Positions 1 through 6,199 of a DNA stretch of 16,010 nt are shown one piece after another. Within the stretch, counting starts at the first letter, position 1; each line of letters begins with the position of its first letter. Source of the stretch: Candidatus Sodaliphilus fimicaballi (GTDB taxonomy: Bacteria > Bacteroidota > Bacteroidia > Bacteroidales > Muribaculaceae). A program made the position numbers and the translations under genes. Below the pieces are notes generated by a model. The model was not told the origin of the DNA and did no database searches. It saw nothing but the letters and a program-made list of their open reading frames with translations. The stretch lies in assembly GCA_018065165.1 (NCBI GenBank), contig JAGHTV010000360.1, positions 1 to 16,010 of the forward strand, read 5' to 3'.

Positions 1-1329
1 GTTCTCGTCGTGCTGGCTCACTACAGCAAGTGCCACGAGCGCCTCGTCGCTGTGCAGGCGAGGATTGTGTCCGTGCAGGAACGATGTCTTGAGTCGCATG
101 ATGGGCTCGATCATCTCTTGTGGTATGAGCTTCACATCGTGGTCAATGCCTGCAAGGTGCTTGATGGCATTGAGTATGAGAGCTGCGCTGGGACCCATCA
201 GGTCGCTTGTGCCGGCGCTGATGAGAGTGCCGTCGTTGAGTTCGATAGCAGCACAGGGCTTCTGGTCGAGCTCGGCGCGTTCCTTGGCAACAACGGTGGG
301 CTTGCGATAAACGGTGGTGAGCTTCATCTGGCGCATGAGTAGCGCAATCTTCTTCACCTCGTTCTCGTTGTCCTTGCCCTCACCCATCTGGTTGAGTGCG
401 TTGTAATAGCGGCGGATAATCTCCTGCTTGCTAGCCTCGCAGCAAGTCTCGTCGTCGCTGATGCAGAAACCTGCCATGTTCACACCCATGTCGGTGGGTG
501 ACTTGTAGGGGCTCTCACCGTAGATGCCCTCAAAGATGGCATTGAGCACGGGGAAGATTTCGATATCGCGGTTGTAGTTTACGGTAGTCTTGCCGTAGGC
601 CTCCAGGTGGAACGGGTCAATCATGTTCACATCGTTAAGGTCGGCAGTAGCAGCCTCGTAAGCTACGTTTACGGGATGTTTCAATGGAATGCTCCATATG
701 GGGAATGTCTCAAACTTGGCATAACCAGCCTTGATGCCGCGCTTGTTCTCGTTGTAGAGCTGTGACAGGCACACTGCCATCTTGCCGCTACCGGGGCCGG
801 GAGCTGTTACGACAACGAGTGGACGAGTTGTCTCAACATAGTCGTTCTTGCCGAAGCCCTCATCGCTGTCGATGAGTTCCACATTGTGGGGATAACCCTC
901 GATGAGGTAGTGGTAATACACATTGATGCCACCCATACGCTCGAGACGCTCGCGGTAGGCAATGGCGCTTGCCTGGCCGTTGAAGTGGGTGATGACTACC
1001 GAGCTAACATAAAGGCCGCACTTGATGAACTCATTGCGCAGGCGCAATACGTCCTTGTCGTAGGTGATGCCCAGGTCGCCACGCACCTTGTTGCGGTCGA
1101 TGTCCTCAGCGCTGATGACGAATACCACCTCGGCGTCGTCCTTGAGCTGCATGAGCATCTTCAGCTTACTGTCAGGTTCAAAACCTGGCAACACGCGACT
1201 AGCATGGTGGTCGTCAAAAAGCTTACCACCAAATTCCAAATACAATTTATCGCCAAATTGAGCGATACGTTCCTTAATGTGTTCTGATTGAATTTTGAGA
1301 TATTTCCCGTTGTCGAATCCGTATTTCAT
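1..1329 (-). CDS. DUF1846 (UPF0371) family protein, 3' end cut off by window edge
   Basis: The minus-strand frame is open from ATG 1329-1327 to the window edge, giving 443 residues without a stop. The protein begins MKYGFDNGKYLKIQSEHIKE and carries the conserved family stretches FGGKLFDDHHASRVLPGFEP, a glycine-rich loop TAPGPGSGKMA (about residues 205-215) and the later MGPSAALILNAIKHLAGI. Known members of this conserved bacterial family are about 490-500 residues long, so roughly 50 C-terminal residues should lie left of the window. No signal peptide or membrane segment is seen, so it is probably cytosolic. The GPGSGK loop suggests nucleotide or phosphate binding, but the family's reaction is not established as far as I know. 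A Bacteroidetes -7 box lies about 28 bases upstream of the ATG. Its base composition matches the operon genes further right, unlike the AT-rich DNA just beside it. Family assignment is confident; function is not. Confidence 0.88.
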   Translation of the reverse strand, partial: MKYGFDNGKYLKIQSEHIKERIAQFGDKLYLEFGGKLFDDHHASRVLPGFEPDSKLKMLMQLKDDAEVVFVISAEDIDRNKVRGDLGITYDKDVLRLRNEFIKCGLYVSSVVITHFNGQASAIAYRERLERMGGINVYYHYLIEGYPHNVELIDSDEGFGKNDYVETTRPLVVVTAPGPGSGKMAVCLSQLYNENKRGIKAGYAKFETFPIWSIPLKHPVNVAYEAATADLNDVNMIDPFHLEAYGKTTVNYNRDIEIFPVLNAIFEGIYGESPYKSPTDMGVNMAGFCISDDETCCEASKQEIIRRYYNALNQMGEGKDNENEVKKIALLMRQMKLTTVYRKPTVVAKERAELDQKPCAAIELNDGTLISAGTSDLMGPSAALILNAIKHLAGIDHDVKLIPQEMIEPIMRLKTSFLHGHNPRLHSDEALVALAVVSQHDEN

Positions 1330-1356
1330 AATTGTTGCTTAAATCAATACGGGATA

Positions 1357-1364
1357 CAAAGTTA
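1357..1364 (-). promoter_or_regulatory. -7 promoter element for the DUF1846 gene
   Basis: Read on the minus strand this is TAACTTTG, an exact match to the Bacteroidetes -7 consensus TAnnTTTG, ending 28 bases before the ATG. A -33 element at ideal spacing is not clear: the TTTG/TTG words near 1377-1383 are somewhat close. It would give a 5' leader of roughly 20-25 bases. Confidence 0.55.
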
Positions 1365-1424
1365 ATTACTTTTTTTCAAACAACCGATATTTTGAGCATA
1401 ATTATCCAAAAAAAAATATGGACA

Positions 1425-1460
1425 CATCAATTTATACAATCAGGTGGGTATTACATACAA
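1425..1460. repeat. 36-bp direct repeat, copy 1
   Basis: This 36-base stretch is identical to 2406-2441, in the same orientation, 981 bp away. It starts CATCAATTTATACAATC and ends GGGTATTACATACAA. Identity stops at both ends (A versus C before it, T versus A after it). This copy lies beyond the terminator of the minus-strand lipoprotein gene and upstream of the DUF1846 gene. Together the two copies bracket one complete transcription unit. Confidence 0.9.
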
Positions 1461-1466
1461 TCATAT

Positions 1467-1499
1467 AAAAAGTTACCCGTCAAAACTATGACGGGCAAC
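1467..1499 (-). terminator. Rho-independent terminator of the lipoprotein gene
   Basis: On the minus strand a stem of CCCGTCA/TGACGGG (1489-1495 with 1476-1482, loop of 6) is extended by GTT/AAC beyond one A-C mismatch. It is followed directly by a run of five T (1471-1467). It begins 30 bases after the stop codon of the minus-strand lipoprotein gene, where its terminator would be expected. Confidence 0.75.
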
Positions 1500-1528
1500 A
1501 TCAATATTAGATTATAAATCGTCAGATG

Positions 1529-2193
1529 TTAGTTATTAACTGTTTTCACAATATCGATGTGATAATAGTTTTCAAAGAAGGGTGCTATTCCCAGCTTTTT
1601 AGCCGGAAGTTCTTTGCCTTTGTAAACAAATGTTGGAGGTGCCAATTCTTCAGAATAAGAATGCTTATACGAAGTTTGGCTGATTCGGTAAATGCCCCCC
1701 TGTTTAAACGCATCACGCGAAGTATATTCTGTTAACCCATCGGGCCAGCCTTCTTTGCGGTCAAAATTCAAAGTGACATCAATAGTATCACTATTTTCCC
1801 TGCTCCAGTTAATTACTACTTTGTGATTTTTCTCTGTATATTTCCTATAACAAAATGCAAAAGCAGTTTCAGAGGGGAATGCTTTTATTACATCATCTTT
1901 TGTTTCCCAGACCCATGCACTTTCTCTGAATCCGTAATATTTCTCTGGTCGGAGTATATAATCCATGACAAAAGGAATTCCTGTTTGGCCATCTATTGTG
2001 GCATTGATTTTGCCGCTCATTAGTTCACCACCATAACTATCTATCAGGTTATTGCCATCTTGATCGTGAAAAGTTATAACAACCCCATCGCTATGTGGCC
2101 AATTATAAACCTTATAAACTTGGTCGGGCTCGTTGCACGAAGAGAAGAAGCAATAGAGCTGAAAATGCAGATTAATATATATAATTTTTTCAT
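1529..2193 (-). CDS. Hypothetical lipoprotein with an apparent frameshift in the signal peptide
   Basis: The intact body frame runs from upstream of 2137 to the stop at 1531-1529. It contains an ATG at 2020 (163 residues from there), but the frame stays open and protein-like well upstream, reading FFSSCNEPDQVYKVYNWPHS. FSSC looks like a lipobox (Cys codon 2137-2135), giving a mature protein of about 202 residues. That frame has no start codon upstream. In the neighbouring frame an ATG at 2193-2191 starts MKKLYILICIFSSIA, a good lipoprotein signal peptide, which then runs into a stop. One extra base within the CTT-rich tract (minus strand of 2139-2150) would join the two into a normal lipoprotein of about 221 residues. 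So either the gene is inactivated, the tract varies in length, or there is a sequence error. I do not recognise the family; the body is rich in Tyr, Trp and charged residues. It is monocistronic with its own terminator and is AT-rich compared with the flanking genes. A start at 2020 is possible but would lose the export signal. Confidence 0.6.
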
Positions 2194-2283
2194 AGTCATC
2201 GTTATCTATTTCTGATATTTGTGCAAATAATAAGGTTTGATATAAATTTAGTTGATTTGGAATAAATGCGACGGGTTTAATGC

Positions 2284-2304
2284 TTGACTATTAAAAATAG
2301 TCAA
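2284..2304. promoter_or_regulatory. Perfect 9-bp inverted repeat, possible operator
   Basis: TTGACTATT and AATAGTCAA form a perfect palindrome with a 3-base centre, about 90 bp upstream of the minus-strand lipoprotein ATG. There is no T-run next to it, so an operator for a dimeric regulator is likelier than a terminator. This is inference from symmetry and position only. Confidence 0.4.
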
Positions 2305-2321
2305 TGATTTATGTTTAGGGT

Positions 2322-2353
2322 TATGGCAGAAATCAAAATGGATTCCTGCCATA
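2322..2353. other. Strong hairpin between the divergent lipoprotein genes
   Basis: TATGGCAG (2322-2329) pairs with CTGCCATA (2346-2353). After one mismatch the stem continues AATC/GATT around a 6-base loop, giving 12 pairs in a 32-base hairpin. Neither side has a T-run, so a standard terminator is unlikely. The remainder of the 326-bp gap 2194-2519 holds the 9-bp palindrome at 2284, repeat copy 2 and a promoter; I see no further gene in it. Confidence 0.45.
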
Positions 2354-2405
2354 TTCACTGATGGCAAAATTACAAAGAATTTCATAATGTACAAAAAATC
2401 AATAC

Positions 2406-2441
2406 CATCAATTTATACAATCAGGTGGGTATTACATACAA
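2406..2441. repeat. 36-bp direct repeat, copy 2
   Basis: This is identical over 36 bases to 1425-1460 and in the same orientation. It lies upstream of both divergent lipoprotein genes and ends 15 bases before the -33 word of the metalloprotease promoter. A looser relative (CAATTCAGGGGGTATTA) occurs at 9593-9609 upstream of the choloylglycine hydrolase family gene. The core GGGTATTA may therefore be a recurring intergenic motif in this genome. Confidence 0.9.
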
Positions 2442-2456
2442 AACGAGAGTATAAAC

Positions 2457-2488
2457 TTGTGGCATATAATTGCCCTATTATATCTTTG
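2457..2488 (+). promoter_or_regulatory. Promoter of the archaemetzincin-like lipoprotein gene
   Basis: TTG at 2457-2459 and TATCTTTG at 2481-2488 are separated by 21 bases and match the Bacteroidetes -33/-7 pattern TTTG and TAnnTTTG. The ATG lies 31 bases beyond the -7 box. The leader is A-rich with no Shine-Dalgarno, as is usual in this phylum. Confidence 0.65.
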
Positions 2489-2519
2489 CGCCAGCAAAAG
2501 ATAAAAAGTTAATATTATT

Positions 2520-3158
2520 ATGAAAAAGACATGCTTATTTTTAATGTGTTTGCTGCTTGTAGTGGCAACCTCGTGTCGTCAAGACGTTAGTGACGATTGT
2601 GACATCGAACAGGAAATCATGTGCACATGCCCTCACACCAAGATTCAAATACAGCCCTTTAGTGGCACTCCCACTAAGACGGTCACTCAACTCAAGAAAG
2701 ACCTTGAGAAGCACCTTGCCGAGTTCTCGGATGTTGAAATCTCCTCAATCGAGATTTTGCCTAGCCAGGATTTTACTCCTGACCTGATGAACGACGCACA
2801 CACACGCTACCGTGCCGACAAGATCCTGCGCAAAGACCGCAAGCGTTACCGCCAGGGAACTATTACGATATTTGTTACCAACAAGGACATATCAATCCCA
2901 TACAAGGGCAAGCCCGATCATGGCATACGTGGACTCTCGTTAAGGGCTGGTGAGGCCGTGGTGGTATCGACCTACCGTTGCGGAGCCAAGAACCCACTGT
3001 GGCGTGTGGCGGTGCATGAGTTCATCCACGAGTTTTGGCGTCACGGTCACTGCGTGAAAGACGACCCCAAGTGCATCATGCAAGATGCCAAGGGCAAAGG
3101 CAACCTCGCAGCCGCCACTGGCCTGTGCGATGCCTGCCGCGAGCATATAGGGATATAG
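2520..3158 (+). CDS. Secreted lipoprotein, archaemetzincin-like zinc metalloprotease
   Basis: This 212-residue protein has a lipoprotein signal peptide MKKTCLFLMCLLLVVATSC with the lipid-carrying Cys at 19. Near the C-terminus it carries HEFIH (166-170), then HGHC (175-178), CIM (185-187) and CDAC (203-206). The archaemetzincin (M54) signature is HExxHxxGxxHC, then Cx4C with CxM, then CxxC. Active-site His166, Glu167 and His170, the CxM methionine turn and all four cysteines are visible. The fit is imperfect: Gly at +7 is Trp, the third zinc His would be 175 or 177 rather than 176, and the two Cys are six residues apart instead of four. The likely role is a periplasmic or surface zinc endopeptidase. 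The HExxH and the cysteine set are clear; M54 membership is an inference. It has its own promoter and no recognisable terminator. The divergent neighbour is also a lipoprotein, but nothing shows that they work together. Confidence 0.75.
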   Translation: MKKTCLFLMCLLLVVATSCRQDVSDDCDIEQEIMCTCPHTKIQIQPFSGTPTKTVTQLKKDLEKHLAEFSDVEISSIEILPSQDFTPDLMNDAHTRYRADKILRKDRKRYRQGTITIFVTNKDISIPYKGKPDHGIRGLSLRAGEAVVVSTYRCGAKNPLWRVAVHEFIHEFWRHGHCVKDDPKCIMQDAKGKGNLAAATGLCDACREHIGI

Positions 3159-3235
3159 GACCAATACTTGTTGTGAAATATAGTGCAAAAGGACTTAATT
3201 ACAGACGTGTTTATTTGAAGTAAATATACAGTTTG

Positions 3236-3319
3236 TTTCCCAATAAAAATGTTGTTTGTTTCCATTCTTTCCCCAATAAAAATGTGCTAAAGCGTTATTT
3301 ATTCCCCAATAAAAATGTG
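3236..3319 (+). repeat. Three direct repeats at exact 33-bp spacing upstream of the AAA ATPase promoter
   Basis: The core CAATAAAAATGT occurs at 3241, 3274 and 3307, each copy starting exactly 33 bases after the previous one. The wider conserved form is TTCCCCAATAAAAATGTG (copy 1 has one C fewer and TTG at the end). The 17 bases between copies are not conserved. A 33-base period is close to three DNA turns, so the copies face the same side of the helix. The last copy ends 7 bases before the -33 word of the ATPase promoter, which suggests an operator array. Confidence 0.85.
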
Positions 3320-3326
3320 ATACCTC

Positions 3327-3357
3327 TTGTATAATCCGTTTATTTATAGTAGTTTTG
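3327..3357 (+). promoter_or_regulatory. Promoter of the AAA ATPase/DUF4143 gene
   Basis: TTG (3327-3329) and TAGTTTTG (3350-3357) are 20 bases apart, an excellent Bacteroidetes -33/-7 pair. The ATG at 3383 lies 25 bases beyond the -7 box. The three phased repeats end just upstream. Confidence 0.7.
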
Positions 3358-3382
3358 CGGCATAATTGATAATTTGCACAAA

Positions 3383-4726
3383 ATGAGACGTAAAATATAC
3401 AGTGAGCTATTAGCTTGGAAGAATGCCCTTAATCACAAACCATTAGTCGTATTGGGAGCAAGACAGGTGGGTAAGACGTATATATTAAAAGAGTTTGGAC
3501 GGCAAGAATTTGACAATTTTGTGTACGTAAATTGTCATAACAATCAGTTTGTAGAGGCGTTGTTTGCTGATTTTAATATAAAGCGCATCATCTATCAGCT
3601 TGAGTTGGCATATGAGACAGAAATAGTTTTTGGGAAAACTTTGGTTTTCTTTGATGAAATTCAGGAGGTTAAGAATGGAATATCAGCACTTAAATATTTT
3701 TGTGAAGATGCTCGCGATTTGCATGTGGTAGTCGCTGGTTCGTTGCTTGGTATATCGTTGCGTAAAGAAGAAAGCTATCCCGTAGGAAAAGTAGATGACT
3801 TGCGGATGTACCCAATGACATTTGATGAGTTTCTACAAGCAAACGGACGCGATAGGCTTGCCGAGGCGGTTATGTCTTTGGACTGGTCTTCTATCACGAT
3901 GCATCACGAAACCTTAGTAGAATATTTACGGCAGTATTATTTTTGTGGAGGCATGCCTGAAGCCGTTGAAACATGGATAACGACTCATAATGCAAAGAGT
4001 ACACGCAATATACAACGCTCAATTCTCTCGACATATAGTAAGGATATGGGGAAACACACTAACTCTGATGTTATACGTATCAGGCAAGTGTGGAACAGTA
4101 TTCCCATGCAGTTGGCAAAGGAAAATAAAAAGTTTGTTTTTGGTGCCGTGAAAAAAGGTGCACGTGCCAATGATTTTGAGAAGGCAATTCAATGGTTGGT
4201 CGATGCAGGACTGATATACAAGATTGCTCGAGTATCAAAACCTCAGGAGCCATTAAAATTCTATGCTGATGAGTCTGGATTTAAAATTTATTTGTTGGAT
4301 TGTGGATTGTTGGCATGCATGTGTGGAGCACGATCTAAGGAAATGCTTATTGGAATGAACGTGTTCTCTGAATTTAAAGGAGCATTTACTGAGAACTTTG
4401 TCTTATCGCAAATAAAGTCGTTAGAATTGCACGATGAGATGGATAAAAATATCTATTATTTTTCAAAAGATAATTCAACAATGGAAGTTGATTTTGTTGT
4501 GCAAACCAATCGAGGGATCACTCCTACTGAGGTTAAGGCCGAAGTGAGTGTGCGTGCAAAATCATTACGCAATTTCATTACTGAAGATTTTGCATCTTGT
4601 CATCTTAAAGGATTGCGAGCATCAATGTTACCATATAAAGAGCAAGATTGGATGATAAATATACCGTTGTTTACGGTTGAAGCTTTTTTTGCTAATCAGG
4701 GTTTGGGTACAGAAGATGTTGATTAA
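3383..4726 (+). CDS. AAA family ATPase with C-terminal DUF4143 domain
   Basis: This is a 447-residue protein. The N-terminal AAA domain has Walker A GARQVGKT (25-32), Walker B LVFFDE (87-92) and a sensor-like strand VVVAGS (115-120). The C-terminal DUF4143 half contains FTENFV (335-340) and a PD-(D/E)xK-like pattern: Asp370 in MEVDFVV, then Glu383-x-Lys385 in PTEVKAE. This combination is typical of the large, poorly characterised bacterial and archaeal AAA_14/DUF4143 ATPases. ATP binding is secure; nuclease activity is only suggested by the residue pattern. ATG 3383 is preferred over a TTG nine bases upstream. No signal peptide is seen, so it is cytosolic. Codon use is clearly more AT-rich than in the operon that follows, which suggests horizontal acquisition. 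The gene stands alone with its own promoter and a phased repeat array. No terminator is evident in the 66 bases after it. Confidence 0.92.
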   Translation: MRRKIYSELLAWKNALNHKPLVVLGARQVGKTYILKEFGRQEFDNFVYVNCHNNQFVEALFADFNIKRIIYQLELAYETEIVFGKTLVFFDEIQEVKNGISALKYFCEDARDLHVVVAGSLLGISLRKEESYPVGKVDDLRMYPMTFDEFLQANGRDRLAEAVMSLDWSSITMHHETLVEYLRQYYFCGGMPEAVETWITTHNAKSTRNIQRSILSTYSKDMGKHTNSDVIRIRQVWNSIPMQLAKENKKFVFGAVKKGARANDFEKAIQWLVDAGLIYKIARVSKPQEPLKFYADESGFKIYLLDCGLLACMCGARSKEMLIGMNVFSEFKGAFTENFVLSQIKSLELHDEMDKNIYYFSKDNSTMEVDFVVQTNRGITPTEVKAEVSVRAKSLRNFITEDFASCHLKGLRASMLPYKEQDWMINIPLFTVEAFFANQGLGTEDVD

Positions 4727-4754
4727 TGTTTTAGTTGAAAATAGGTATTCGCTT

Positions 4755-4784
4755 TTTGTCTTTCGTAAAAAAACAGTAACTTTG
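4755..4784 (+). promoter_or_regulatory. Promoter of the SGNH-SGNH-MBOAT operon
   Basis: TTTG (4755-4758) and TAACTTTG (4777-4784) are 18 bases apart and match the Bacteroidetes consensus well. Only 8 bases separate the -7 box from the ATG at 4793, so the transcript would start within a few bases of the start codon. Confidence 0.65.
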
Positions 4785-4792
4785 CAAGTTGA

Positions 4793-6199
4793 ATGAGAGC
4801 GAAGGAGATAAGCATATTAATAGCGTGTGTGATACTGGGCCTGATATTGCTGTGCCTGGTATTTCCTCGTGATGGCGTAAACTTGGGATTCACCGAGCTG
4901 CGTTTCCCTAGTTTGATCGAGGCTTTGCAAGGCGACACTACGACTTATGTCGACCCCGAGGAGCAGATGGCTCGCCTCGAGCAAGAGCAGCAGGCGTTGC
5001 AACACGCTCGCGAGGACTCGTCGTTCATTGCCAAGATCAATCAGTCGAGCGCCAAGATATGGTTCCCCGGCGACGATGTTACCTACTTTGACGCAGTGTT
5101 CAAGGCTCTGGAGGGTGCCAGCAAGCAGCATGTACGCATCATTCACTATGGCGACTCACAGCTCGAGCTTGACCGCATCTCTAGCGACCTGCGCGAGATG
5201 TTGCAGGCCAAGTTTGGCGGCCGTGGCAAGGGCTGGATTCCCGTTGTGCCCATGGCTGGCAACTACACCGTGGCAACCTACTGCTCTCCGCAACTGCGTC
5301 AGGGCGTGCAGTATAGCATAGGCGACGAGACTCGCCCCCGCGACCGCAAGGGTGGTCCCTATGCCACTGCGGCTTACCTCGATGGCGGCAGCGTGAACAT
5401 CACCGTGCGTGGTGCCGATGAAGAGAAATATCCCCACATACATGGCTTTAGCCGCATCAAGGTGGTTGCCGGTAGCAACGGCAGCGAGCTCACCGTGTCG
5501 TGCAAAGGCAACACAGTGAAGATGCCCGCTACTACGGGTCTCGACATTGCCACTATAGATGTGGACTCTACCAGCGAGGCTCGCATTACCATCTCGGGTC
5601 ACGCCCACCTCTATGGCGTACTCGTAGATTCGCCCACAGGCGTTACCGTCGACAATGTGCCCATGCGTGGCTGCTCGGGTACCATATTCAGTGGTATGTC
5701 AAAGCAAGAGCTTACCGACTTCTTTGCCCGTGAGCGTGTACCTCTCATCTTGCTGCAGTATGGTGGCAACATGGTGCCCGGCGTGAGTACCAAGAACCTT
5801 GAGAGCGTGATTAACTCACTGCGCAGTCAGCTCGACTTCTTCAAGGAGATTGCCCCCAATACTCGCATCATGTTCATAGGCCCCAGCGACATGTCGACCA
5901 AGCGTGGTGGCGGCATGCACACCTATAAGAACCTGCCCATGTTTAACGACGCCCTCAGGACTATGTGCCTCGAGGCTGGCGTGGCCTACTGGGACATGTT
6001 TGCCGTGATGGGAGGCGAGGACAGCATGGCTAGTTGGGTAAAGAGCGGCTATGCGGGTAGCGACTATGTTCACTTCTCGCGCAAGGGTGCCGAGCGCATA
6101 TCGGGCATCCTCAACAACACGCTCTCGCTCTACTATGACTATTACACATTCCGTAACAAACAAAACAAGCCCACACCCAATGCACAAGAGCATAAATAA
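4793..6199 (+). CDS. Membrane-anchored SGNH/GDSL hydrolase-like protein, MBOAT partner
   Basis: A 468-residue protein with one N-terminal hydrophobic segment (about residues 5-24, EISILIACVILGLILLCLVF) acting as a membrane anchor, then a Glu/Gln-rich stretch (55-75) and a periplasmic SGNH domain. Block I is HYGDSQ (118-123) with the candidate nucleophile Ser122. Block III appears as QYGGN (322-326). Block V is SDYVHFSRKG, giving the Asp424/His427 pair. It is the first gene of an operon whose third gene is an MBOAT acyltransferase, so the inferred role is transfer or removal of acyl (often acetyl) groups on an envelope polymer, like AlgJ/AlgX or PatB partners. Its last 20 bases overlap the next gene. 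It shares WDMFAVMGG and HFSRKG with that gene (WDCYGVMGG there), so the two are paralogues. The substrate cannot be read from the sequence. Confidence 0.85.
   Translation: MRAKEISILIACVILGLILLCLVFPRDGVNLGFTELRFPSLIEALQGDTTTYVDPEEQMARLEQEQQALQHAREDSSFIAKINQSSAKIWFPGDDVTYFDAVFKALEGASKQHVRIIHYGDSQLELDRISSDLREMLQAKFGGRGKGWIPVVPMAGNYTVATYCSPQLRQGVQYSIGDETRPRDRKGGPYATAAYLDGGSVNITVRGADEEKYPHIHGFSRIKVVAGSNGSELTVSCKGNTVKMPATTGLDIATIDVDSTSEARITISGHAHLYGVLVDSPTGVTVDNVPMRGCSGTIFSGMSKQELTDFFARERVPLILLQYGGNMVPGVSTKNLESVINSLRSQLDFFKEIAPNTRIMFIGPSDMSTKRGGGMHTYKNLPMFNDALRTMCLEAGVAYWDMFAVMGGEDSMASWVKSGYAGSDYVHFSRKGAERISGILNNTLSLYYDYYTFRNKQNKPTPNAQEHK

Noticed and set aside
886..1287. Plus-strand 133-codon open frame
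   Set aside because: It is a shadow of the DUF1846 gene on the minus strand, which shows clear family conservation.
1425..2441. Insertion sequence or transposon
   Set aside because: No transposase or terminal inverted repeats are present; the bracketing repeats are direct and 36 bp long.
3236..3319. CRISPR array
   Set aside because: There are only three copies, with a conserved part of about 16-18 bp and 15-17-bp intervals; no cas genes are nearby, and the array abuts a promoter.
3374..3382. TTG start for the AAA ATPase
   Set aside because: The ATG at 3383 gives the normal family N-terminus and fits the predicted leader better.
6051..6179. Upstream ATG start for the second SGNH gene
   Set aside because: It lies deep inside the preceding gene and would bury the clear signal peptide that starts at 6180.
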